A stretch of DNA of 33,047 nucleotides from Phoronis ovalis (Eukaryota > Phoronida > Phoronidae), in NCBI GenBank assembly GCA_028565635.1, contig JAOXYB010023069.1, positions 1 to 33,047 of the forward strand, read 5' to 3'. The notes under the pieces are model-generated. The model had not been told where the DNA came from. It was given only the letters and a program-made list of their open reading frames with translations, and ran no database searches. Within the stretch, counting starts at the first letter, position 1. Every line of letters starts with the position of its first letter. Shown here in pieces: positions 10,447 through 20,338 of the stretch. The translations under genes were made by a program, and so were the position numbers.

Positions 10447-11745
10447 TAATGATGGTGCTTCGGTTGCCATATTTGATCTCGACGAATCACTTGGTGTTTA
10501 TCTTGAAAATGACTGAACATCTCATGGGAAACAAGTAAAGTTTTAAAAGTTGATGTGTCTAACAAGGACGAATGTGTTACAGCCGTGAAAAATGTATCGA
10601 TGAAAGAAACAATATTACTAGGCAGCATAATGCAGGACCATAATGCATGGTAAAAGAAATATGATACCACAAAAAAAACTTTTATTTTTTACTCAGGTTT
10701 AGAGATTGCAGCGGAAGACTGGAACAAAAGCATGTCTGTGAATGTTGTCGGTTATTCTAACATGGTTCAAGCATGTTATCCTCACATGTTGTCGGTTATT
10801 CTAACATGGTTCAAGCATGTTATCCTCACATGAAGAAAGGTAAGATTATATTGAACAGTATGTAACCATTTGTTGTCCTAATGTCGATTAGCGACTAGAA
10901 TTCTAATAAAAAACGTTAAAAAAAACATCTCTTACAATACAAAACTACGTTTTTGAGAATTAATTGCAACAAATTCTACTAAAATGTATGGATTGAATTA
11001 TAATCGTTTTGAGTAAAATATTAAATTTTCTTTACAGACGGTAAAAACTGCGCAGTAATGTTGCTCATATTCCGTTATCAAATATCCCCTGCTGGGTGTA
11101 CGCTTCTACCAAAAATGCAGCGTTAATACTAACAAAGTGTATGGCATTGGATTTATCTGAGGCAGGCATTAGAGTTAACTCAGTCAGTCCAGGACAAATT
11201 TGGACACCTGCGGTATGTTTTCGTCCTTTACTAATCCTTGTTGCCGGGAAATGTTATCAATTTAATATAAGCAACTATGTATTGTATCGTCAGTAAACAT
11301 AATTTGGTCTTAGTTTATACAAAATGTGTACTGAACTAAACAAAATCGCCTTGCTTTTACGCATGTCTGAATAATCAAACGGCACTGCTATAAACTTCAT
11401 AAGCATCTTACTTAGTTTATTTATTTGATTTAATTTTTATTCAAATTTTATATTATAATATTAACCGTACAAATTACAATGTCATAATTTGGTGAAACAT
11501 ATTGTAGATGTGGAAGATTTCTAGCGATCGAAAGGAATTAGAAAATAAAATGTTTGCAAACTGTAGTTTGACTGGAAAGATGACTGATGCTGCTGGGGTA
11601 GCTGCTGCCATTACGTTTCTATGTAGCAAAGACGCCAGCTATATCAATGCTACAGATCGACTTACCTGTTGACTGTGGATATTTAGCTATGGGACCTGAA
11701 GGAATTGGACAGAAGTCATCTTCTGCTGGAACCAGTTCCTATTAA
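10447..11745 (+). pseudogene. SDR pseudogene, exon 1 missing
   Basis: Four exon-like blocks match exons 2-5 of the flanking SDR genes: 10447 to about 10615, 10697-10839, 11038-11212 and 11508-11745. The damage is heavy. Exon 1 with the TGGASGIG motif is absent. The exon 2 acceptor reads AA instead of AG. Exon 2 has an in-frame TGA and a one-base deletion, then decays. Exon 3 carries a 44-bp tandem duplication. Exon 4 has lost the INISS segment that supplies the catalytic serine, and is out of frame before WVYASTK. Exon 5 has a four-base insertion before the LPVD motif. The remaining introns keep their GT/AG ends. It is a relic of tandem gene duplication, not a processed copy. Confidence 0.92.
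10742..10829 (+). repeat. 44-bp tandem duplication inside pseudogene exon 3
   Basis: Two identical 44-base units (10742-10785 and 10786-10829), each beginning ATGTTGTCGGTTATTCTAAC, lie in the exon that normally encodes NVVGYSNMVQACYP. Forty-four is not a multiple of three, so the duplication shifts the frame. Identity between the units suggests it is recent. Confidence 0.95.
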
Positions 11746-12189
11746 CGTTCAATGACTTTCCATGAATTCTAAACAGGTCATCTAAAATTGTGCAACAAGT
11801 AGAAGTCGGAAAGAAATACTAACATATCATTTGGCTACAGTAAACATGAGTAAACCACGGGTTAAACCCTTTACGTGCATACATTAATTGCAGATAGTTA
11901 ATAGGTTCTATGGCGAATACGGGCTTCTGACACTTGCATACGACACAGTCATATCTTTCCATTTATTTATATAAAATTATAGTGTAAATTGTAAACTGGT
12001 ATTTTGTCGCAAGAATGTGTTTACAATGTTGTTTGCACGAAAGCGTTCCTATGTGCAGATACGGGACAGATATATACCAAAACGTAGAAAGAATAATTAA
12101 GTGAATATGTACTATGTAAATGCTACATTTATTAAATTAAAAGTGCCTCTCTATTGGATTCTATACGGTTTAAGGCAATAATCGTCTGA
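11746..12189. other. Non-coding spacer
   Basis: AT-rich sequence between the SDR pseudogene and the left end of the CACTA-like element. No gene or repeat is supported. Confidence 0.55.
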
Positions 12190-12426
12190 CACTGCAAATC
12201 ATTTCAAGAACCTGAAGCTACAAATTCAGTTCTAGGAGCTAAACAAACGTGCGTGAATTTTTTAGGATTTAGCAGCTAGAAATCCATTCCTATAACCTAG
12301 AAAATTGTAGATTTAGAAATGTCTAGGAGCTACAAACGGCAGACGCCAGAAACTTCTTGGAGCTGCAATTGAGTGTGCCAGAGCGGATCAGTTGGGAGCC
12401 AGTTCATTGCTAGTTGACCTAAAGTA

Positions 12427-12655
12427 CATATCACAGTTTTTGTGAACCTCCTATCTGATGATATATTGCCGAGAAAAAATATTATTGGTATACTGTAGCC
12501 TGGGTATACTGTAGGAAAGCCAGAGAAAAACGGAATACTTACCATTTTAAATGTACAAAGTTAGGAATTTTCTAATGATAGCGTTTTCTGCAAAAAAAAA
12601 AATGTTTCTTCAAATTCCATGTTAAATGGCCATCCAAATTATACGCGATAGTGCG
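12427..12655. repeat. Left inner arm of the CACTA-like element
   Basis: Pairs in inverse orientation with 13379-13590. Shared blocks include GAACCTCCTATCTGATG, ATTGCCGAGAAAAA, GTAGGAAAGCCA, AGTTAGGAATTTTCTAATG, ATAGCGTTTTCT and GTTAAATGGCCATCC. These inner arms are much more alike than the outer parts of the element. Confidence 0.85.
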
Positions 12656-13011
12656 TCCGTTCATTTGGACTCGTATATATTGCGATAACAGCCGTTTTCA
12701 CTTAGGTACAATTTCATAAGTTATTGTGTAGTTGTATTTTTATAACCAATATAACCAATCGATTGTGACATTTATTGACTGATTATTAAATGATCAAAAA
12801 CTGGAAACGTTAGAAAATACCCATATTATGAAACCTTGTACTCTTGAAATAAAACTATATATTAGGGATTTCTGTATCATTAAAACAAAAAAACACATTT
12901 TTACGTATAAAGCACACGTTTTATTTATACCTTAATAAATAATACAACACGAAATGCATTTCTGCTTTTAAAATATCATTATCCGTTCAGCGTACTATCT
13001 CGAACAATTAG

Positions 13012-13173
13012 TCACTCATCCATCGTTGTTTCATCATCTTCAAATTCACCGTCGTCATCATCCGAATAGTTTTCTATATTGATAATAAAAGGTTCTATTA
13101 CATTACGTTCCATGCCGTCAAGTTCCAAGAAATTGCATAGAAACGGAATGAAATAAAATAGGATTTGATAAAG
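13012..13173 (-). pseudogene. Possible 3' exon remnant of a transposase, acidic C-terminus
   Basis: A 53-residue open frame on the minus strand ends in a very acidic tail (NYSDDDDGEFEDDETTMDE then stop). It starts right after a minus-strand AG at 13174-13175. A minus-strand AATAAA follows (plus-strand 12920-12925), about 90 bases past the stop. The position between the element's arms suggests the last exon of its former protein. It could also be chance, since the frame is short and I recognise no domain. Confidence 0.3.
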
Positions 13174-13378
13174 CTATATCAGATAAATACAGTATTCATT
13201 ATTCAGTATGATTTGTATAGTGGAATACATGTATATTATGCTAACACTGTACTCACATAGAGTTACTGGATGACGGCGCGTTTCGTTCTTTTTTACTCTC
13301 TCAATCGTGCTTTTGGAAACATTTAGAGCCTGGCTAATGAATTATGCATAGAATCTCTTATTCCGCCATGTTTTTGCT

Positions 13379-13590
13379 CGCGTATAATTCGGATGGCCAT
13401 TTAACATGGGTTTTCAAGAAACATTTTTTTTGTAGAAAACGCTATCATTAGAAAATTCCTAACTTTACAAATTAAAATAGTAAGTATTCCATTTTCACTT
13501 TGGCTTTCCTACAACATACCACTAACAGTTTTTCTCGGCAATATAGCATCAGATAGGAGGTTCAAAAAAAACTGTGACGTATACTTTAGT
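13379..13590. repeat. Right inner arm of the CACTA-like element
   Basis: Inverted partner of 12427-12655. The distance from this arm to the right terminus is about 0.4 kb longer than on the left, so one side has gained or lost sequence (about 13600-14030). Confidence 0.85.
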
Positions 13591-14214
13591 ATGAAGTTAT
13601 AAACCGAATTGAACAGGATGTGCTTCCTTTGACGAGAATCATACTGGGTCACTTGCACTTGTTGGAGCCACCAGTCGTGGACCCAAACTATCCCAGCATG
13701 TCTTATGTAATTTTTTTCTGAATGAATAATGACATAGTTATTCGTGCACTCGCAATTCATTTACAAAACACTATATTCTCCACTTTTTTCGCATACTGAG
13801 CCAAAACTGAAAAAAAATCTTATCTTTGGTCTAAAAATGCTTTTTATGTAATAAACTTATATTAGTATCTAAATAGACAAATAATTATTTATGAATATAT
13901 TTTATTACCTTGATTTACTTTAACCCCTTAATGAATTCCTAAATTCAAGTTTTAAAAAGTAGGAATTGTATTCAACTGAAGGATCAAACGGGTCCGACAG
14001 TGATGCCCTTAGGCGCAAACAAATGGTCTATTAGCTCCTATCTCACTCCTTACATATATCGATGGTCGACTGCAGCTTCTAGAATCTTTCAGGTCCTAGA
14101 ATAGTTTTGTTTAGGTCCTAGGAGAAATCTATAGCTCCTAAATGACCAACAAATTTTAGCGAATTTGTTGCGGACCTATACGTGGTTCCTAGCACTTAAC
14201 TGCGATTTGTAGTG

Positions 14215-14553
14215 TACGCTTCTATAACTTTTCTTGTAGCGTCTAACGCTTTTGTCAAAAACTATTTGGTAATTTCGTGTGCGTAGCACTATAACCAATG
14301 AAAAAGCTGTTATGTCTCGTAAATTAAAACTTAAAAATCACAGGCACCATTTTAGCTTTTATAGAGAGCATCCAATCAATATCTGTTACTCACGTTTAAT
14401 ATAATCGTGGTTTATTTACACCTTGAAGTAAACACCACAGCTAACTATTAGAAAAGTATGTCAAGACATTTGTCACACTTAACCGATAAAAATCAAGATA
14501 AAGGCCGGAATCATAATCTTGCAAGTGAATTTTGGAACGGGGTTGTAATTATT
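14215..14553. other. Upstream region of SDR gene 3
   Basis: No separate gene is seen. An in-frame ATG at 14458 would add 32 residues, but the added segment has no counterpart in SDR gene 1, so this is more likely leader and promoter. The CACTA-like element ends only 339 bases before the start codon. Confidence 0.5.
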
Positions 14554-16897
14554 ATGGCTGAGAAATATAAGGAAACGTTTCCTCAACCAAAACTGGATTC
14601 TGCTCATACACTTGGAAGATTTGAAGGAAAGGTTGCTATAGTTACCGGGGGAGCATCTGGAATAGGTCGTTCAACTGTGGAGAGATTCAGGTATTGTCCC
14701 TGGATATCGCATAAAGTTCCGGGCTTAAACACAAAACGTAAAAATGATAATCGCGGGTTAATAATCAGCATAAATTCGAATACTACATACACATAGAACA
14801 GACAGAAAACGATGGGAATACTTGATAACGACTTATCCTTCAAGCTGCAGTAAGTTTTGTTCAGCAGGGAGTTATTGTAATAGGTCTTTCTGAGCTGAAA
14901 TTATATGAAGTTCATGTCGAGTGTTAGTGGAATACACACTGCAGAATATACAGTGCATAACAACTTTGAAAAAAGTTCACTTCTGCAACATTTCCGACTT
15001 GCAACCTTCAAACGTTATTCGAGAATGAGAAATGGCAAATACAAACACTAGTGATAACCAACAAGTTCATGTTATTTTATTTAGTATTGTCATTTGTATT
15101 ATGTGTTATAGCAATGATGGTGCCACCGTTGCCATATTTGATCTCAACGAATCTCTGGGTGTTCAACTTGAACTTGAATTAACAACTGAAGGAAAGAAAG
15201 CTAGATTTTATCATGTTGATGTATCTAACAAAGTGGAATGTGTTACAGCCGTAAAAAGGGTGGCAGACGACAACGGTGGAATGGTGAACTTTCTAGTTAA
15301 CGGTGCAGCACACTTTTGTTTCACACCAGGTACACCTAGATTTATTAAAATACCTGCTCATCATTTAATTACAATACGCTATCTGTTGTTTATAATGAAG
15401 TTATCATATTTAATTAAATAAACCCTAAATGCGTACTCGTGATTTTTTCTAGGTTTAGAGGTATCAACGGAAGATTGGAATAAAACTTTATCTGTAAATG
15501 TTGTGGGTTATTCTAACATGGTTCAAGCATGCTATCCTTTCATGAAAAAAGGTAAAAGTAAACTAATCAGTGATTGTAGGCTTGCATTGTTGTGCAGTAA
15601 TCGGTTATCAGAAATAAGTGTGTGTGAGCTATGAATATAAAGGCAAGCAGAAGTTGACAGAGGTTTGTGGATGACGTTTGTTGTTCGAGACAAATGTAAC
15701 AAGCAAGACTAGAATATGATATGTTATAATGCGCTTGGCACATCGTTTTGGTAAATGTTAGATGTAACATGACAAAATGAATTGCACCGGGGAATTGCAT
15801 TTGACTCAGAACTGGCATGTATAAGAGTTGTGCCTTTGATAATGTACTAACCATTCAGACAAGATAAAACTATTACAGATGGCAGAAACTGTGCTATTGT
15901 CAACATAAGTAGTGGCTCTGGGTATGTTGCACAGCCAGGAAAAGGCTATTGGTTATACTCTTCCACAAAACGTGCAGCACTAATATTGACAAAGTGTATG
16001 GCTTTAGATTTATCTGCAGTCGGTATCAGGGTGAATTCAGTGAGTCCTGGACCTGTTTGGACACCAATATCACAAGAGCTAGTAGGGTTTTTTATTTTTA
16101 AATATTTTAAATTTTTTTATATTTTATTTTTATTAAAATAACCACGATGATCGTTATCGTTAATACATATTTTAAAATGCATATCATATTTTTATAGTCA
16201 TATAATAGCAAGATTTAATTTAAATATTTAACCTTCTTCCTGTAAATCGATGTCCAATTTGTTCTAGCTGGACGGCTGCTTCCGATTTGACACACGTTTG
16301 ACCAATCAAATTGACAAATAAATACTAACTAATCAATCAACACTTTTTAAACTTAAAAGATAATTAAAGTAATTGGTATGTTATTTAGGCAAGATTTAAC
16401 AAATCTTAATTAACTTAGCACTACGTAAATCTAGATAAAGCAAAAAAATATTGCTAGGCTATTGGTAAGTGAAAAAAGCTCCCAAAAGATAGAGCTGCTT
16501 TATAAACGAACCAAAGGCATGCATAAGGAGATCGTACAGAAAACCTCTGTGAAAATTATATTTAAAATGATGAAAAATTGCAAAAATGTGCTTTACGTTT
16601 GAATAACGTAGAATTTTTTTAATTTACTAACGAATTTGAATTTAAAAACTAGAATTTGGTGAATTATTGTAGATTGCCAGCGGTGATCAAGCGACACTAG
16701 GAGCTAAGTTAAAAAATTCCACGACTCTCTCAAGGAGAATGGCGCATGCTGCTGAAATTGCTGCTGCTGTAACTTTTTTGTGCAGTAAGGATGCTAGTTA
16801 TATTGACGGTGCAGATTTACCGGTTGACTCTGGATATACTGCCCTAGGTCCTGAAGGATTAGGAGGAAAATCGTCCTTTGCTGGTACCAGTTTTTGA
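14554..16897 (+). CDS. SDR gene 3: short-chain dehydrogenase/reductase, five exons
   Basis: Exons 14554-14690, 15112-15329, 15453-15551, 15879-16081 and 16673-16897 give 293 residues with the same intron phases (2, 1, 1, 0) as SDR gene 1; exons 2 and 3 match it exactly in length. Motifs: TGGASGIG at residues 31-38, AIFDLN with D56, N-G-A-A in place of NNAG, and catalytic N134, S163, Y178 and K182 (YSSTK). SVSPGPVWTP is followed by DLPVDSGYTALGPEG near the C-terminus. The start is the ATG that aligns with the Met-Ala-Glu of SDR1. Exon 4 runs five codons longer than in SDR1, one of them an insertion before the active-site Tyr and four from a donor moved to CTA/GTAGGG. An intact cytosolic oxidoreductase by all visible criteria; substrate unknown. 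Confidence 0.9.
16082..16672 (+). other. Intron 4 of SDR gene 3
   Basis: A 591-base intron, about twice the length of the matching SDR1 intron, and very AT-rich with long T and A runs. No gene or clear element is seen within it. Confidence 0.6.
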
Positions 16898-17633
16898 TAA
16901 ATTTTCGTCGAGATTGGAAATTATTGCTCCACATTTTGTGAACGCTCCTGGCTAACGTATTTTTATATTCATGGCTTTATATAGGTAAATTTTATTACAA
17001 AAAAAAATATAAAAGTTTACAATCGACATACATGTATCAAATTTTGATCTACACATGTTTACAACTATATTTACGACAGCAATCTCTTTAAAACATTAGG
17101 ATTCATGTATGAATACTACAGCTAACTTTGGAAGAGAATAAAAAGAGTAACAACAATGAAATACCAAAGCAAAAGCTCACATGATATTATTATGCATCTG
17201 CATTTCTAGAAAAGCATACATATACTATACAAACAATTATACGGGATACTCAACACTGAGAAGTGAGCACCATAAAAGCTAAAATGTAACCATGAAAATC
17301 CCATTTGATCACTAAATAAAAAATGTATATACATGTGTAGATATAAAGCTACTATAATATATAATAGGCCTGTCTAATATAACGATAATACGCACATGTC
17401 TGTCACTAACGCCCACAAACCGTGTTTTGAGAACTGCAATGTCTACAGATCTGTAAGAGTGATACATCGGAAAACGGGTTCTAAATATTGGATTTGTGAG
17501 CGTGTCGTTGGTACAATGTACATTGTATTAGCTTCAGTATAAATTAGTATGCACAAATCTGCTTAAAAATTATAGAAAATTTGTTGGCATGATTTAAAGG
17601 CACAAGAGTACAATAATATGTTGTATATCATTA
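16898..17633. other. Non-coding spacer between convergent SDR3 and LRR genes
   Basis: No coding frame is supported. An AATAAA at 17137-17142 is the first canonical signal downstream of SDR3, 240 bases after its stop. Confidence 0.5.
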
Positions 17634-17788
17634 TTAACCGCTAACATCACCCTGTAATATCATAAGGGATGCTTTCTCTTCGACTAATATTAGTTCTACA
17701 TTCTCGTCAAGTTGCACGGGCGTTTCCTCGTTTACCTCATGTTTCATGTATGCCTCATCGCCGCTCACATGATGCGTTGTCTCTGTAC

Positions 17789-18024
17789 ATGAATATTGGT
17801 GTGTATTTTAGACCGAGGTTACATGAATATATACACCTTCTAAAACGATGAATATTGGTGTGTAGTTTAGACTGAGGTTACATGAATATATACACCTTCT
17901 AAAACGATGAATATTGGTGTGTAGTTTAGACTGAGGTTACATGAATATATACACCTTCTAAAACGATGAATATTGGTGTGTAGTTTAGACTGAGGTTATA
18001 GAAGATATACACCACCTAAAACGA
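17789..18024. repeat. 59-bp tandem array in the LRR tail relic
   Basis: About four near-identical units with a 59-base period (starts at 17789, 17848, 17907 and 17966). Each contains ATGAATATTGGTGTGTA and ATATATACACCTTCTAAAACG. The unit derives from the relic copy of the segment encoding the juxtamembrane cytoplasmic region, so the array grew after the gene-end duplication. Confidence 0.9.
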
Positions 18025-18117
18025 CACACTAAAGTTGTTAACATGACAATAGTAAAGATTCTGATAAATAAACCTATTAAAGCCAATCAGTAAACCATGC
18101 AGATATTCCTCCAATTC

Positions 18118-18123
18118 TTTATT
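18118..18123 (-). terminator. Candidate polyadenylation signal of the LRR gene
   Basis: Minus-strand AATAAA, 93 bases past the LRR stop. It lies inside the duplicated relic, at a place where the intact copy reads AACAAG, so the signal seems to have arisen by mutation in the relic. Confidence 0.4.
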
Positions 18124-18215
18124 ACACTCAAACCGTCATGCAACTAAATTAGTTTCTTCAGTTCATACTACTTGGGGCAAAGCAAATTTTTTTTTAGCCA
18201 TGAGTATGCGATAAC

Positions 18216-19850
18216 TTAGGTTTCTGATTTCGAAGCATATCCGGCATCCAAGTTCTGTAGGGATGTTTCTTCCTCAGCTAAAGTTAGATCTAGATTGTCA
18301 TCATGCTGCAAGGGCATTTCCTCGTCTACCTCCTGTTTCGTGTTTTGCTCATCGCTGTTCACATGATGCGTTGTTTCTGCGTCCGAATTGTGGTATGTCT
18401 TATAAACTGAGGTTATAGGCAGACCACTACGAATGCGTCTTCTGAAACGATACACTAAAGCTGTTACCATGACAATAGCAAGGATTCCTACAAATATACC
18501 TAAACCAATCAGTATACCATGTGTAGATTCCTCTGCTTCCTTGTTACATTCAAACGACCCGTCATGCAACTGAATAAGTTTCTTATATCTCATACTCTCT
18601 GGAGAAAAGCAAAGTATTTTTTGACCATGAGTTTGCGAGAACTTAGATTTCTGATGTCGAAGCATTTCTGGCATCCAAGTAGCATTACAACTACAGTCAT
18701 AAAAGTTATTACTAACGTCCAATTCTCTCAAGTTATCCCACGTGATTAAATTTTTATCCAACGAAGACAGATGATTGTTATTAAAATAAACTTTGCGCAA
18801 ATATGGAGGAGGAACTTCACCGAAAGCACCTGGTTCAATGGACGTCAGCTTGGAACATGAATGTAGGTATATTTCTTTCAAATTCACCAGTCCTGCAAAT
18901 GCATTTTTCTTAACCACTTTTAACTGAGACATATACATCAGCTGCAAACGTTGCAAATATCTCATACCATCAAAACTGTTTGCAGGTATTTCTTCCATGG
19001 GATTAATGTTTAAATGTAGTTCCTGAAGATTGCCAAGACTTTTTATAGCTGTCGGAATGTTTGACAATTTATTAGATGACAAACGGAGAATTTTTAGTTC
19101 GTTAACACCCGCCATCGTAGCAAATGCTAAATTGTCAACCTCCGATATGTAATTATTTTCGATACTTATTTCTTCTAGAAAACCATTTTTACGAAATGCA
19201 TATCTTCCAATTTTAGAAATTCCATTAATGTTTAGACTTAAAGATCGTAATTGAGTAAGACGCTGCAATTGCTTTGTTGGGACCGAATCTAGCCACGTAC
19301 TCTGCAAATTTAGCGTTCTAATAGAGTTTCCTCCGGCAAACACGTCATCGTTGCTCGTAGATAATACACGGCTATTCCCTGATAATGACAATTCTTGAAG
19401 GCTTGGAATGGAAAACGCGCCACTCGGAATATTTGCTAAATAATTGTTACTCAAATCTAATGTATGCAATTGCAAACCAATAAATAACTGGCGTGGAAAC
19501 GACGACAATTTGTTATTCCCAAGGCGTAACTCTGTGAGATTCCAAAGGTCAGTGAAAGCGTCGTCGTGAATATCATTAATTCCGTTATTTTCGAGATTCA
19601 ATATTTCCAAATTTGTATAAGACCTAAGCTCGTCAAGAATTGTCTTGATGTTGTTTTGTTGGAAATACATTTCCTTGATGGACTCTGGATTTGGAAGATC
19701 TATTGGAATGTGATCAAGTGAAGTACTTTTACAGTCAATAACAGTCCCGAGGCATTCGCAGTTTTCTGGGCATATCGCCGCTTGAGTAAACACGATAAAT
19801 GAAGCACAACCTAACAAACAAAACGGCAACATGACCACTGGGGGATTCAT
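18216..19850 (-). CDS. Leucine-rich-repeat type I membrane receptor
   Basis: A 544-residue protein in one coding exon. In order: signal peptide (1 to about 25); LRRNT cap with C27, C31, C33, C40 in the C-x3-C-x-C-x6-C pattern; about a dozen LRRs of 22-26 residues (roughly 55-385, with LxxLxLxxNxL cores such as LHTLDLSNNYL); LRRCT cap with C386, C388, C414, C435; membrane helix about 446-467; and an arginine-rich stop-transfer followed by a roughly 70-residue acidic tail. This is the plan of LRR adhesion and recognition receptors. No Ig, FN3, TIR or kinase domain is present, so the partner and signal are unknown. A minus-strand acceptor (CAG at 19874-19872) lies 22 bases before the ATG, so the leader is spliced. 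The last 11 residues (LDAGYASKSET) and the stop come from a duplicated unit read out of frame. Confidence 0.92.
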   Translation of the reverse strand: MNPPVVMLPFCLLGCASFIVFTQAAICPENCECLGTVIDCKSTSLDHIPIDLPNPESIKEMYFQQNNIKTILDELRSYTNLEILNLENNGINDIHDDAFTDLWNLTELRLGNNKLSSFPRQLFIGLQLHTLDLSNNYLANIPSGAFSIPSLQELSLSGNSRVLSTSNDDVFAGGNSIRTLNLQSTWLDSVPTKQLQRLTQLRSLSLNINGISKIGRYAFRKNGFLEEISIENNYISEVDNLAFATMAGVNELKILRLSSNKLSNIPTAIKSLGNLQELHLNINPMEEIPANSFDGMRYLQRLQLMYMSQLKVVKKNAFAGLVNLKEIYLHSCSKLTSIEPGAFGEVPPPYLRKVYFNNNHLSSLDKNLITWDNLRELDVSNNFYDCSCNATWMPEMLRHQKSKFSQTHGQKILCFSPESMRYKKLIQLHDGSFECNKEAEESTHGILIGLGIFVGILAIVMVTALVYRFRRRIRSGLPITSVYKTYHNSDAETTHHVNSDEQNTKQEVDEEMPLQHDDNLDLTLAEEETSLQNLDAGYASKSET

Positions 19851-20103
19851 CTTGATTGAAAAACCTCTGACCTGAAAAAAATATTTAAATATGTTAAATC
19901 AATTGTTAAGAATCCGACTTTTGCTTGCGAAAAACTAATTCTAATGTTCAAAAACTGTTAATTTTTTCATTGTAGCCTGTGGTGTTTTGTGAAAGTTATA
20001 TAAATTGATGACATGGCACGGTTACAATCAAAGACACACATCAGAGCCTTAGTCAGGGTTTTGATCGTCTTATCTATATATATAGGAATGTGCCGCTGTA
20101 GTG

Positions 20104-20258
20104 GATCTGTTTTTTTTTATACCAAATTAACAGAGAGTATCCGTTTTTTTATCAAATTAGCAGACAGGATCCGGTGTTTGACCGAATTAGTAGAGTAAAT
20201 CCGTTTATTTAATAATTAAGCCGAGTTGATCTGGTTTTTGACTAAAATAAACCGGTTA
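20104..20258. repeat. Degenerate 30-bp tandem repeat
   Basis: Five units of 29-35 bases, each starting near GATCCGTTT or GATCTGGTTT and followed by an AAATTAG-like stretch and AGCAGACAG-like sequence (starts about 20104, 20139, 20168, 20198 and 20228). The copies are about 65-75% alike by eye. Confidence 0.7.
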
Positions 20259-20338
20259 TCCAGTACACGTAAAATTTGCAATAAAGTTTTTTTAGCAAAA
20301 AAAAGTTATGCAAACCAGTTTGTGGCAGAGAAAAATAG

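Larger units (their letters stand above)
12190..14214. mobile_element. CACTA/EnSpm (CMC)-like DNA transposon, 2,025 bp, probably non-autonomous
   Basis: The ends are CACTGCAAATC at 12190 and, inverted, CACTACAAATC ending at 14214. Both subterminal zones are crowded with degenerate copies of a motif like TCTAGGAGCTAAACAAA. Left copies lie near 12209, 12230, 12262, 12321 and 12353. Inverted copies lie near 14031, 14072, 14091, 14111, 14131 and 14185. CACTR ends with subterminal repeats are the hallmark of CACTA-type elements. Deeper in, two arms of roughly 200 bases form a strong inverted repeat. No matching target-site duplication is visible (TGA on the left, TAC on the right), so insertion is old or the ends are slightly off. 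No full transposase is present. Confidence 0.65.
17634..18252 (-). pseudogene. Duplicated 3' end of the LRR receptor gene, with the old C-terminus
   Basis: Plus-strand 17665-18252 matches 18259-18679 of the LRR gene block by block, in the same orientation: the cytoplasmic tail, the membrane segment and part of the LRRCT domain. The junction between the copies is six bases at 18253-18258. The membrane part is broken by indels. The tail keeps an open minus-strand frame for about 46 residues, starting HHVSGDEAYMKHEVNEE, continuing through PVQLDENVELILVEEKASLM, and ending ILQGDVSG before a stop at 17634-17636. This parallels HHVNSDEQNTKQEVDEE and MPLQHDDNLDLTLAEEETSL in the gene. The end after the duplicated unit is probably the gene's original C-terminus. 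Confidence 0.85.

Noticed and set aside
12330-12545. Minus-strand frame of 71 residues, and a similar one at 13509-13760
   Set aside because: They lie in or beside the inverted arms of the CACTA-like element, and the paired arms do not encode a common protein.
14458-14553. Longer N-terminus for SDR gene 3 from the upstream in-frame ATG
   Set aside because: The extra 32 residues have no match in SDR gene 1, whereas the inner Met-Ala-Glu start aligns with it.
15567-15854. 95-residue minus-strand frame
   Set aside because: It lies in intron 3 of SDR gene 3 on the opposite strand, without splice sites or any domain.
17789-18024. CRISPR-like array
   Set aside because: The 59-base units are contiguous without unique spacers and derive from the LRR gene tail.
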